Made by a program: the position numbers and the translations under genes. A DNA stretch of 55,669 bases from Bacteroidia bacterium (lineage in GTDB: Bacteria > Bacteroidota > Bacteroidia > Flavobacteriales > Flavobacteriaceae), in NCBI GenBank assembly GCA_030432635.1, contig JAUIMB010000017.1:1-55669 (forward strand), in the 5' to 3' direction. Numbering within the stretch: the first letter of the stretch is position 1; every line of letters begins with the position of its first letter. This document shows positions 46,233 through 54,711 of the stretch, in pieces. The notes under the pieces are model-generated. The model made no database searches. It saw nothing but the letters and a program-made list of their open reading frames with translations, and had not been told where the DNA came from.

Positions 46233-47570
46233 ATGGAGAATAATAAAATTTCGGTAGGACTCGACATCGGAACCACTAAAATTGTGGCAATGATTGGTCG
46301 TAAAAATGATTATGGAAAGGTGGAGATCCTAGGAATTGGAAAATCCAAAAGTTTAGGTGTACATAGAGGTGTCGTTAACAATATTACCCAAACCATTCAA
46401 TCGATTCAACAAGCTGTGCAGGAAGCCGAAGCCGAAGCTAATGCGAAAATCGAAGAGGTAACCGTAGGTATTGCAGGTCAACACATACGTAGTTTACAAC
46501 ATAGTGATTATATCACCAGAGCAAATTCTGAAGTCGTTATTGATGAAGAGGATATTGATCGTCTAATCAATCAAGTGCATAAGTTGGTTATGCTCCCAGG
46601 AGAAGAGATTATTCATGTACTGCCTCAGGAATATAAAATTGACGGTCAAGCTGAAATTAAAGAGCCTATCGGAATGTATGGTGGACGATTGGAAGCCAAT
46701 TTTCACGTTGTTGTAGGTCAAGTGTCCTCGATTAGAAATATTGGTCGATGTGTCAAAAGTTCTGGTTTAGAACTGGAAGGAATAACCTTAGAACCATTGG
46801 CATCTGCAAATGCAGTATTGAGCCAGGAAGAAAAGGAAGCTGGTGTAGCGCTGATCGATATTGGAGGCGGTACCACAGATTTAGCAGTCTTTAAGGATGG
46901 CATCATTCGTCATACAGCTGTGATTCCATTTGGTGGCAATGTTGTGACAGAGGATATCAAGGAAGGTTGTTCCATCATAGAAAAGCAAGCTGAATTGTTG
47001 AAAATTAAATTCGGATCTGCATGGCCTGGAGAAAACAAAGACAATGAAATTGTGTCTATTCCTGGGCTACGTGGTCGTGAACCAAAGGAAATAACCTTGA
47101 AGAACCTTTCAAAAATCATTCATGCTCGTGTAGTTGAAATTATTGAGCAGGTTTATGTGGAAATCAAAAATTACGGTCACGAAGAGCAAAAGAAAAAATT
47201 AATTGCTGGGATTGTACTTACTGGTGGAGGAAGCCAATTAAAGCACCTGAAACAATTAGTGGAGTATATCACTGGAATGGATACAAGAATTGGGTATCCA
47301 AATGAGCATTTGGCTGGTGAGAGTGACGATGATATTGCCAGTCCGTTATTTGCGACAGCAGTAGGATTGGTAATGGACGGATTGAAGCGTCAGGAACGCA
47401 AACGTGTAGAAAAGGAAGTTGAGGAAATGGAGCATGCGATCGAAAACCATTCTGAAGACCATGTCATTCCTGAGGAAAATGAAGTTGTCGAAACCCCTAA
47501 AAAGGAGCGTAAATCGTTTTTGGATAAGTTGACAGAACGAGTTAAGGATTTTTTAGATAACGCAGAGTAA
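46233..47570 (+). CDS. ftsA: Cell-division actin homologue FtsA
   Basis: A 445-residue protein that tethers FtsZ to the membrane. VGLDIGTTKIVAMIG is the phosphate-1 loop, the 1C domain (SHS2-like) covers about 85-165, and VALIDIGGGTTDLAVF and GIVLTGGGSQLKHL are the other actin-fold nucleotide motifs. A charged linker (VEKEVEEMEHAIENH) leads to a C-terminal amphipathic helix (FLDKLTERVKDFLD) for membrane binding. ATG 46233 is preferred over the GTG three bases before it. Confidence 0.97.
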   Translation: MENNKISVGLDIGTTKIVAMIGRKNDYGKVEILGIGKSKSLGVHRGVVNNITQTIQSIQQAVQEAEAEANAKIEEVTVGIAGQHIRSLQHSDYITRANSEVVIDEEDIDRLINQVHKLVMLPGEEIIHVLPQEYKIDGQAEIKEPIGMYGGRLEANFHVVVGQVSSIRNIGRCVKSSGLELEGITLEPLASANAVLSQEEKEAGVALIDIGGGTTDLAVFKDGIIRHTAVIPFGGNVVTEDIKEGCSIIEKQAELLKIKFGSAWPGENKDNEIVSIPGLRGREPKEITLKNLSKIIHARVVEIIEQVYVEIKNYGHEEQKKKLIAGIVLTGGGSQLKHLKQLVEYITGMDTRIGYPNEHLAGESDDDIASPLFATAVGLVMDGLKRQERKRVEKEVEEMEHAIENHSEDHVIPEENEVVETPKKERKSFLDKLTERVKDFLDNAE

Positions 47571-47643
47571 AAGAAAAGAAACAAGATTTCAGGTAAGTTG
47601 ACTTGCTTGAAAAAACATAAATAAATTCAATAAAAGATATTTT

Positions 47644-49602
47644 ATGAGTAACAATGAGTTAGGCAATATTGCATTTGATTTACCAAAAAACCAATCAAAC
47701 GTCATCAAGGTGATTGGAGTAGGAGGTGGTGGAAGCAACGCCATAAATCACATGTTCTTACAAGGTATTAAAGGTGTTGATTTCGTCATCTGTAATACCG
47801 ATGCTCAAGCACTGCAAAACAGTGGTGTCCCGAACAAAATCCAATTAGGAGTTAATTTAACCGAAGGCCTTGGAGCAGGTGCAAATCCAGAAGTAGGCGA
47901 GCAAGCTGCCGTTGAGAGTCTAGAAGATTTGCGACGTATGCTAGATACCAATACTAAAATGGTATTCATTACTGCGGGAATGGGTGGTGGAACTGGTACA
48001 GGAGCTGCACCAATTATTGCAAAATTGGCGAAAGAACTTGATATCTTAACTGTAGGCATCGTAACTATGCCGTTTCAATTTGAGGGAAAAACCAGAATTG
48101 AACAAGCACAAAGAGGTATTGAAACCTTACGTTCACACGTAGATTCCTTAATCGTAATCAACAATAATAAATTACGTGAAGTTTATGGAAACCTTGGTTT
48201 TAAAGCAGGTTTCTCAAAGGCAGATGAAGTATTATCCACAGCGTCTCGAGGAATTGCTGAGGTTATCACACACCATTACACTCAAAATATCGATTTGCGT
48301 GATGCTAAAACCGTATTGAGTAACAGTGGTACAGCTATCATGGGATCATCTACGGCTTCTGGAAAAGCTAGAGCTCAAGAAGCTATAATGAAAGCATTGG
48401 ATTCTCCATTGCTTAACGATAACAAAATAACTGGAGCTAAAAATGTGCTGTTGCTTATAGTTTCAGGATCTCAGGAAATCACAATTGATGAAATTGGTGA
48501 AATTAACGATCACATCCAAAATGAAGCTGGTCATGGTGCCAATATCATTATGGGTGTAGGTGAAGATGAGTCATTACAGGAATCGATTTCCGTGACTATA
48601 ATTGCAACCGGATTTGATATTGATCAACAACACGAAATCTCCAATACTGAGCAAAAAAAAGTAGTTCATGCTTTAGAGGATGATCGTGAAGATGTTAATA
48701 TCAAGGAAAGTGATCCTGCCATTATTACTCCAGATATTGTTTTAGAAAACGAAGAGACTCCAAACGTAGTTGTACATACTTTATTGGATGAAGAAGAGGA
48801 CGATCTCGCGATTGAACAGATTTCAGATACTTCTGAAACAGATTTAATAGCTACGACAGAAATTATCAAAAACATTAATGTTGTATATGATGAGGTTTTA
48901 GACTACAAAACCCAAACTGTGCAAGAGGATGATTTTGTAATTACGCCAATAGATGCTTCACCAGATGAACCTAAAGTTGATGAAATTGAAGAAGAGCAAA
49001 TCACATTAACCTTCGATTTACCTTTGGCTTTTGGAGCACCTGAAGACAATTTGGAACAGGAAAATGCGGTAAATGAAGAGAAAACTGTCTTTTCGCTTGA
49101 CGAGGAGGTGAAGGATTTTGAGGTAAAGGAGCATGTTGAAGTTGTTCCTGTGACCGAGGCTAATGAAGAAGGTGAAACACGTTATGCACTTGATGACTTC
49201 ATGACTTATGATTCTGCAATGAATGAAGAAAGTGAAGCTAAAGTTAAAGTTCAGCCAGAGATTGAAGATGAGATTGTCTTTGAGAAAAAGACTGTCGCGC
49301 CAGAATTGAACGAAGAATGCCCTTCAGAAGAGATTGACCCGATGAACAGTCCTATTTCAGATCTTTTAAAAGAAAGAGCAGATGAAAGACGACGTAAGAT
49401 GAAAGACTTCAATTATAAGTTCAATACGGCAAAAATAGATGAAATTGAAAAAGAACCAGCATATAAGCGGCAAGGTGTGAATTTAGAGGATGCACAGCAC
49501 TCTTCGGAAACCAATGCTTCCCGAACTTCCGTAACTACTGATGATAATGATGATATTCAGTTGAGAAGTAACAATTCATTTTTACACGACAACGTAGATT
49601 AA
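47644..49602 (+). CDS. ftsZ: Cell-division tubulin homologue FtsZ with long acidic linker
   Basis: 652 residues. The tubulin GTPase core covers about 1-325 with GVGGGGSNAINHM and signature GGGTGTG (114-120). Then comes an acidic linker of about 270 residues (EEEDDLAIEQ and similar), much longer than in E. coli FtsZ (383 in total). The conserved binding peptide EPAYKRQGV is near 604-612, followed by about 40 residues ending LRSNNSFLHDNVD. It polymerises into the division ring and is bound by FtsA. A strong terminator follows. Confidence 0.97.
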   Translation: MSNNELGNIAFDLPKNQSNVIKVIGVGGGGSNAINHMFLQGIKGVDFVICNTDAQALQNSGVPNKIQLGVNLTEGLGAGANPEVGEQAAVESLEDLRRMLDTNTKMVFITAGMGGGTGTGAAPIIAKLAKELDILTVGIVTMPFQFEGKTRIEQAQRGIETLRSHVDSLIVINNNKLREVYGNLGFKAGFSKADEVLSTASRGIAEVITHHYTQNIDLRDAKTVLSNSGTAIMGSSTASGKARAQEAIMKALDSPLLNDNKITGAKNVLLLIVSGSQEITIDEIGEINDHIQNEAGHGANIIMGVGEDESLQESISVTIIATGFDIDQQHEISNTEQKKVVHALEDDREDVNIKESDPAIITPDIVLENEETPNVVVHTLLDEEEDDLAIEQISDTSETDLIATTEIIKNINVVYDEVLDYKTQTVQEDDFVITPIDASPDEPKVDEIEEEQITLTFDLPLAFGAPEDNLEQENAVNEEKTVFSLDEEVKDFEVKEHVEVVPVTEANEEGETRYALDDFMTYDSAMNEESEAKVKVQPEIEDEIVFEKKTVAPELNEECPSEEIDPMNSPISDLLKERADERRRKMKDFNYKFNTAKIDEIEKEPAYKRQGVNLEDAQHSSETNASRTSVTTDDNDDIQLRSNNSFLHDNVD

Positions 49603-49638
49603 TAGCAAATTTAGTTTAGTGTTTCACACTTTGTCAAG

Positions 49639-49672
49639 CCCGAAGCGTTAATTAGCGCTTCGGGTTTTTTTT
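49639..49672 (+). terminator. Rho-independent terminator of the dcw operon
   Basis: A perfect 9-bp GC-rich stem (49639-49647 with 49656-49664) around an 8-base loop, followed by eight Ts. It closes the dcw operon after ftsZ, so the YqeY-like gene is expressed separately. Confidence 0.92.
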
Positions 49673-49735
49673 GATTTTCAAACAGATAGTATGATTTTCA
49701 ATCTAAAGAAATAGGTCAAAACCTTTTAGTTTTTA

Positions 49736-49743
49736 TATCTTCG
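49736..49743 (+). promoter_or_regulatory. Possible -7 box for the YqeY-like gene
   Basis: TATCTTCG is one base off TAnnTTTG and lies 22 bases before the ATG, after the ftsZ terminator. No -33 TTG at proper spacing is evident. Confidence 0.35.
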
Positions 49744-49765
49744 CAATTCAATTAAATTAAGTACC

Positions 49766-50215
49766 ATGAGTTTGCAAAATGATGTAATGGCTGCGATGAA
49801 GACAGCTATGAAAGAAAAGGATCAAGTTGCCCTTGAAGCTCTTAGAGCGGTTAAATCTGCAATTTTATTGGCTAAGACATCTTCAGGAGGCAATGAAGAA
49901 TTGAGTGAAGAAGACGAGCTTAAATTGCTTCAAAAGTTAGTGAAGCAGCGTAAGGATAGTGCCGCTATATATTTAGAACAGGATAGAAAGGATTTGGCAT
50001 TGCCAGAAATAGATCAAGCAGAAGTTATCAGTCAATTTTTACCTGAAGCACTTTCTGAAGAAGAGATTGAAAAAGTTGTTATTATGACCATAGATGAAAT
50101 TGGAGCAGAAGGTATGAAGGATATGGGTAAAGTCATGGGAATTGTGAATAAGGAATTGGCTGGACGTGCTGATGGAAAAACGATTTCCACAATAGTCAAG
50201 GCCAAGTTATCATAA
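49766..50215 (+). CDS. GatB/YqeY-domain protein
   Basis: A 149-residue cytoplasmic protein, all helical, with family phrases ALEALRAVKSAILLAK, DELKLLQKLVKQRKDSAAIYLEQDRKDLA, EAEVISQFLPEALSEEE-type segment, and KDMGKVMGIVNKELAGRADGKTISTIVK. The domain matches the tail of GatB, the amidotransferase subunit acting on misacylated tRNA, and stand-alone copies may bind tRNA; the exact role is unsettled. It sits between ftsZ and tRNA-Arg. Confidence 0.92.
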   Translation: MSLQNDVMAAMKTAMKEKDQVALEALRAVKSAILLAKTSSGGNEELSEEDELKLLQKLVKQRKDSAAIYLEQDRKDLALPEIDQAEVISQFLPEALSEEEIEKVVIMTIDEIGAEGMKDMGKVMGIVNKELAGRADGKTISTIVKAKLS

Positions 50216-50225
50216 AATATCCAAA

Positions 50226-50299
50226 GGCCACGTAGCTCAGCTGAATAGAGCACTGGATTTCGGCTCCAGCGGTCGTAGGTTTGAATCCTACCGTGGTCA
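50226..50299 (+). tRNA. tRNA-Arg (TCG)
   Basis: A 74-base cloverleaf. Acceptor GGCCACG/CGTGGTC with one G-T pair, D-arm GCTC...GAGC, anticodon stem CTGGA/TCCAG with loop TTTCGGC (anticodon TCG, codon CGA), T-arm GTAGG/CCTAC around TTTGAAT, discriminator A, no encoded CCA. It begins 10 bases after the YqeY-like stop, so the two may share a transcript. Confidence 0.95.
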
Positions 50300-50304
50300 C
50301 GAAT

Positions 50305-50366
50305 AAATCAAAAACCCAAGCGTTAAATCAAGCTTGCTTGAATTTATAAGCTAGGGTTTTTGATTT
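50305..50366 (+). terminator. Long-loop inverted repeat / probable terminator of tRNA-Arg
   Basis: A perfect 13-bp inverted repeat (50305-50317 with 50354-50366) encloses 36 bases that can form a smaller stem. The right arm ends in GGGTTTTTGATTT, T-rich enough for termination. The right arm also occurs in each unit of the repeat array that follows. Confidence 0.6.
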
Positions 50367-50657
50367 TGAAAGCGGAGCTTTGCTAGGAAGGGCGACTTTA
50401 TGTCGCCAATCCAAAAACTGCGGACTATTAATTTGGACCGTTTGCTTGAATTTGTAAGCTAGGGTTTTTGATTTTCAAAGCGGAGCTTTGCTAGGAAAGG
50501 CGACTTTATGTCGCCAATCCAAAGCTGCGGACTATTAATTTGAACCGTTTGCTTGAATTTGTAAGCTAGGGTTTTTGATTTTCAAAGCGGAGCTTTGCTA
50601 GGAAAGGCGACTTTATGTCGCCAATCCAAAGCTGCATACTATTAATTTGGACGGTTT
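50336..50657. repeat. Intergenic array of three 107-108 bp structured direct repeats
   Basis: Three units begin at 50336, 50444 and 50551, each starting GCTTGAATTT, and a decayed fourth start is at 50658. Each unit holds GGCGAC-TTTAT-GTCGCC (for example 50499-50515). In units 2 and 3 an outer stem AGCTTT/AAAGCT encloses it (50484-50489 with 50521-50526; 50591-50596 with 50628-50633). A competing hairpin CAAAGC-GGA-GCTTTG is also possible. No reading frame runs through. This fills most of the 456-base gap between tRNA-Arg and the MtfA-like gene; the rest shows no gene. Confidence 0.88.
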
Positions 50658-50755
50658 GCTTGGATTCACGGTTTTTAAAACTTTCAGGAGCGCATTGTGA
50701 GTTATATCATCCATACTAATTTTAACGTAATTACTACCGAAAAGCCCATAATGAA

Positions 50756-51640
50756 ATGACCAAGACTCTCATGTTTTTATGCCAACATCAGGAAGAAAAC
50801 CCTGAGGTTGTTAGATTGGTCATCATAATCGCTGCGATATTGTTAGGTGGCTTTTTTGTCTATTTGGGTGTAACGAGAATATTCTATTTTTTTGAAATGG
50901 CTTATGTTGAATATATTAAGAAGTCATTATTTTACAATCATTTATACTTCAAAAAGAGATCCTTGACAATTGCTCAAACTGATGTATTGATTGAGTATAT
51001 CAAGTTTTATAATAGATTGTCACCAAGATATAAATCATATTTTGAGCATAGAGTCCTTCAGATCCTTAATCGAATTGAATTCATAGGTAAGGATATAACT
51101 GTTACTGAAGAAATGAAAACCATTATTGCTGCGACCTTGGTAAAACTAACCTTTGGCTTACGGGATTATAAAATTAAATCTGTTGAACGCGTGATCTTGT
51201 ATCCTGACGAATTTTATTCACAAACCAATAAAACACTTCACAAAGGGGAGTTCAATTTAGGTTATAAAGCGTTGGTGTTGTCTTGGAAAGATGTCCTACA
51301 TGGTTATGCCATTGCCGATGATAATTTAAATTTGGCTGTACATGAATTTACGCATGCCATTCATTTTTATTATATGCAAGTGAGACGTTACAGTACAAGT
51401 GCAGCTATTTTTTTGAATTCTTATGTCGAACTCATAAACAAATTGGATGCTGATGACGCGTTAAAAACTAAACTCATAAGGTCTAAATTTTTACGGGATT
51501 ATGCTTATACCAATCAATATGAGTTTTTGTCTGTACTGATTGAAACCTTTATCGAATCGCCAATGGAGTTCAAGGAATATTTTCCTGGTATTTATGGAAA
51601 GATTAAAAGTATGCTCGGATTTAATTTCGAAGGGTATTAA
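50756..51640 (+). CDS. Membrane-anchored MtfA-like zinc peptidase
   Basis: 294 residues. One N-terminal transmembrane helix (about 19-40) precedes a soluble zinc-peptidase domain with HEFTH at 196-200 (HExxH; two metal-ligand His and the catalytic Glu). The domain phrases LTIAQTDVLIEYIKFYNRLSPRYKSYFEHRV and ILYPDEFYSQ and the spacing fit the MtfA (DUF980) family. E. coli MtfA is soluble and regulates the glucose transporter repressor Mlc; the membrane anchor here implies a different partner. Monocistronic. Confidence 0.82.
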   Translation: MTKTLMFLCQHQEENPEVVRLVIIIAAILLGGFFVYLGVTRIFYFFEMAYVEYIKKSLFYNHLYFKKRSLTIAQTDVLIEYIKFYNRLSPRYKSYFEHRVLQILNRIEFIGKDITVTEEMKTIIAATLVKLTFGLRDYKIKSVERVILYPDEFYSQTNKTLHKGEFNLGYKALVLSWKDVLHGYAIADDNLNLAVHEFTHAIHFYYMQVRRYSTSAAIFLNSYVELINKLDADDALKTKLIRSKFLRDYAYTNQYEFLSVLIETFIESPMEFKEYFPGIYGKIKSMLGFNFEGY

Positions 51641-51716
51641 AAGACTTAACTACTTCCTTTCATTGTGATCAAGACCTATCCTGTCATGTTTTAACCGGTT
51701 TTCAGATTTTATATAA

Positions 51717-51750
51717 ATAAAAATTCCCTAAAACAACTGTTATAGGGAAT
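51717..51750 (-). terminator. Terminator of the minus-strand outer-membrane protein gene
   Basis: An 8-bp stem (51723-51730 with 51743-51750) and 12-base loop. Read on the minus strand it ends in a T-rich run, 25 bases after the stop of the gene at 51776. Confidence 0.7.
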
Positions 51751-51775
51751 GTCTATTCAATGTTATATGTAAGTC

Positions 51776-52351
51776 TTACAGTTTAAATATGAGTTGAAAG
51801 GTATATTGGAAGTGATTGTTGTCGTAAACTTTATCACTTGCGTCAAATGCAAACTTGGCAATACCTTGTAATCTAACACCAAATTTAGGTTTGATCCATA
51901 GTGTTCCACCAAGTAAGGCATTACCCGAACCATTAACTTCTTCTACAATAAATAATCCAAGACCTGTACCCACGAACATGTCAATCCAATCAGCATTTTT
52001 GAAAAGTGATTCTGAAAAATAATATTTCAAATAGGTATTGGTAGAATAGTAGTTGAATGTTTCTCTAAGTTGGCCATTATCTATTTCGCTATCGAATTGG
52101 TTCATGGTAAAATCCTGTTCAATATAGAAATATTTATTCCAACGACCTTCAACACCTATGGCAAACGGACGGTTGAATTCAAACTCATCTATTCGAGAGA
52201 AAGGCTGTCTTTCCCCTAAACTACCCACAGCATTGACACCTATGCTTAGTTTCCAAACATCATCATTGACTCTATCAGCAAACTTTGATTGAGAAGAAGC
52301 GTCAAATCCGATTAACGAAACAAGCACCAAAAATAAAATTAGTTTTCTCAT
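51776..52351 (-). CDS. Putative outer-membrane beta-barrel protein
   Basis: A 191-residue protein with a signal peptide (MRKLILFLVLVSLIGFDASSQ). Alternating amphipathic strands such as FAIGVEGRWNKYFYIEQDFTMNQF, TNTYLKYYFS and DMFVGTGLGLFIVEEV end with FQYTFQLIFKL, whose terminal aromatic-rich strand is typical of an 8-strand OmpA/OmpX-like barrel. It lies 84 bases downstream of the nucleotidyltransferase gene with its own terminator; membership in that operon is uncertain. Confidence 0.72.
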   Translation of the reverse strand: MRKLILFLVLVSLIGFDASSQSKFADRVNDDVWKLSIGVNAVGSLGERQPFSRIDEFEFNRPFAIGVEGRWNKYFYIEQDFTMNQFDSEIDNGQLRETFNYYSTNTYLKYYFSESLFKNADWIDMFVGTGLGLFIVEEVNGSGNALLGGTLWIKPKFGVRLQGIAKFAFDASDKVYDNNHFQYTFQLIFKL

Positions 52352-52435
52352 TGTATGAAATTCTTAGATTCAAATATAGGCTTTAAGCACTGATATACAA
52401 AGAAACAGTAAACATATCACATTTAAAAACTTATG

Positions 52436-53506
52436 TTAAGATTTTTTAAGCTTTCTGAATCCTAATATTCTCTTGTAGTCCTTAAAAAGATCTTTTCTAT
52501 AGTTTTTATTCTTGAAAAAGAACAATATTCGACTTGTTATTATGACGTAAATATAAGTACTCTTGCTAATAATTAAATCAATTATCTTCCTTAAAAAGGG
52601 ATATTTCAATTTTAATAGAAAAAGTGTATTTGCAACGCGATTAGACCTGAATGTTTTGAAATCCGTAAACCAAATCTTAGCAATTGAAAAGTAATTTTTA
52701 AAGTAAGGACGGTCAATGATGGGTTTCAAATTAAAAGTGTACGCATTGTTTAGAATGAGAACATCATAAATAGACTTAAAGCTAATTTTACTGTATTTAT
52801 AACCTAAGTCATTGGCTTGAAAATTTAAAATGGTATGATAGAGAAGATGGTCGTTTGCAGGTACACTTATGTTTTGTGCAAGTTGTTTGTCGTTTAATAG
52901 GTCTTCTGTTGCCAACAAACCATTAAAAGATTGTATAGTAACTTTTCGATGGACTTCGACAGCGGCCAAAAATTTATCGGATTGTAGTCTTGGTAAATGT
53001 TTGTAATCAAAGTATTTGGACGTTATGCCCCTTTCAGTTCCTTTGTAACCATTGTCTGTTAAGAGCGTATAGGCAAGATCGAGCTGATCTGGATCCACCA
53101 AGACATCAATGTCACCTAACATACGTTCTCCTGGATCATTGTAAAGGTTTTTAAGTAGGAATGCACTTCCTTTCAAAAACACATGGTTGATTTGATTGGT
53201 TTTTAATAGTACTGAAATATTAGTGATTTCAGATAGCAGCGTTTTATTTCTATTTCTATTAATGACAGTGATTTCTTCAAGATAAAGAACTAAATCTTCA
53301 GGAAGGTAATGCGTCAATTCCTTATCCTTTAATCTGCAATAGCAAGTTGTAAGTACCAAAAAATCACTAGCGACGACTACAAATTGTTCCCAGTCAATAG
53401 TTTGGGATTCTAATGTTTGTACTAATTGTTCAATAGGGTTTTTAAAACTCAGTATATCTGCAATGAGTACTAAGGTCTCTTTATATTTGTGTTGTATTGA
53501 AGGCAA
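52436..53506 (-). CDS. Nucleotidyltransferase-family protein (PF14907 type) of the peptide-modification operon
   Basis: 356 residues. VFLKGSAFLLKNLYNDPGERMLGDIDVLVD (about 109-138) contains the KGxA...DiDxLV pattern of the NTP_transf_5 family: Lys112-Gly113, then Asp132 and Asp134 as likely metal ligands of a polymerase-beta-like nucleotidyltransferase. It is cytoplasmic. The reading frame opens at TTG 53506, because an in-frame stop lies just upstream and no Met occurs before the motif. It starts 35 bases after the kinase gene. Such proteins accompany HPr-kinase-like and PqqD-like proteins in other peptide-modification or uncharacterised clusters; the reaction here is unknown. Confidence 0.85.
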   Translation of the reverse strand: MPSIQHKYKETLVLIADILSFKNPIEQLVQTLESQTIDWEQFVVVASDFLVLTTCYCRLKDKELTHYLPEDLVLYLEEITVINRNRNKTLLSEITNISVLLKTNQINHVFLKGSAFLLKNLYNDPGERMLGDIDVLVDPDQLDLAYTLLTDNGYKGTERGITSKYFDYKHLPRLQSDKFLAAVEVHRKVTIQSFNGLLATEDLLNDKQLAQNISVPANDHLLYHTILNFQANDLGYKYSKISFKSIYDVLILNNAYTFNLKPIIDRPYFKNYFSIAKIWFTDFKTFRSNRVANTLFLLKLKYPFLRKIIDLIISKSTYIYVIITSRILFFFKNKNYRKDLFKDYKRILGFRKLKKS

Positions 53507-53541
53507 AAGATAAAATTAGGAGCTTAAAAGTACTAAATCTT

Positions 53542-54711
53542 TTATGAATCTTTGAAAAGGCTCTCAAACTTGGAAATCGCAAAGTCATTGTCAGAATACC
53601 TTAGTTCAAAGCTGTTGATATCCTTTAACCAATTCATAAACTTTAAGGCATGTTTTTCCTTAGGTGATACCCAAGAATCGGGAATTAAAGTCTGAAGTAT
53701 TTTATCTGGCGAAACAGGTTTGAAGCTACTCTTTGCATTTGCATCAAACTTAACATATACTATGTTTTTGCATGGAAAACTTGATTGTAGATCATCATAA
53801 CTCAAAATGGGTGGCACATATTTGATATTCACTTTTTTAGGTCCACTAGTATGGGTCTTAAGTTTATCGATGTTCTCAACATATTGTTTTAAGGCATCAA
53901 AGGCTCCTTTTTTTATGGACGTAGCTGCAGGATAGCGGTGTAATTCCATATTGTCTTCGTAGAGCGGTGTGAAATCATCACATAGAATATCAAATCCGTG
54001 GGCCATAAGTAATACAGACAGCGTGCTTTTACCATTTCCTGAATCTCCTATGATCATGACAGCTTCTTTACCATTGGAAATTGTTGAAGCGTGGAAGGTT
54101 GCTATCCAGTTATCTATTTTTGTGCTGTGTATGCTATTTGTGAGTTCTAGAGCGAATCGACCTTGAAGAAAATGGAACGATTCTGTTTTATAGCTCCCAA
54201 CGATATTACCATTTTTCGCAAGGTATAAATCGTTATTGGATTTAAAAACATCAAATAAAACATCACATTCATTGGAAGGAGTAATGTTGTGATGCACTAT
54301 TTGAGGATGAATCAAACTTTTTATAAGTTCTGATTCGTAATTTATATTTATTGTCTTTCCATAAAAGGCATACGAATTTCTAATATTGCCATCAGGAATG
54401 TTTGGGGTGTCTGCAATTGCTTGAGTGTCATCGTCACTACTGATATTTAAATTGCCTACAAAGAGTTCTATGTCATTACATATTGCATTGGCATCATTAT
54501 TTGACATGCCCATGTTTTCGTATAAATAATGAACAAATGAATCCCGACTTTCATCGGGATTCATATATAGTGTAATTAAATCACTTTGTATTTTTGACGT
54601 GATTACATAATTATTAGATTTTTCAAACCATAAAATTACGTTATCCTCATCTATATTTTGAACTAACTTAGGAATAACCTTCGTATTCAAAACGTTCAAT
54701 GATTTAGTCAA
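53542..54711 (-). CDS. PqqD-like domain fused to HPr-kinase-like ATPase
   Basis: 389 residues. The N-terminal 90 residues (VIPKLVQNIDEDNVILWFEKSNNYVITSK...) have the length and pattern of a PqqD/RRE domain, which binds leader peptides of ribosomal peptide products. The C-terminal part is an HprK-type kinase domain: TFHAST (His207), Walker A GDSGNGKST (222-230) and the acidic motif ILCDDFTPL (Asp245, Asp246). HprK-like kinases phosphorylate serine in HPr and, in some lasso peptide clusters, in the precursor. TTG 54711 starts inside the end of the small peptide gene (8-base overlap), so translation is coupled. Separate genes in proteobacterial HprK-related systems; here fused. Confidence 0.85.
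   Translation of the reverse strand: MTKSLNVLNTKVIPKLVQNIDEDNVILWFEKSNNYVITSKIQSDLITLYMNPDESRDSFVHYLYENMGMSNNDANAICNDIELFVGNLNISSDDDTQAIADTPNIPDGNIRNSYAFYGKTININYESELIKSLIHPQIVHHNITPSNECDVLFDVFKSNNDLYLAKNGNIVGSYKTESFHFLQGRFALELTNSIHSTKIDNWIATFHASTISNGKEAVMIIGDSGNGKSTLSVLLMAHGFDILCDDFTPLYEDNMELHRYPAATSIKKGAFDALKQYVENIDKLKTHTSGPKKVNIKYVPPILSYDDLQSSFPCKNIVYVKFDANAKSSFKPVSPDKILQTLIPDSWVSPKEKHALKFMNWLKDINSFELRYSDNDFAISKFESLFKDS

Noticed and set aside
50336-50657. CRISPR array
   Set aside because: Units are about 107 bases, abut each other without unique spacers, and no cas genes are present.
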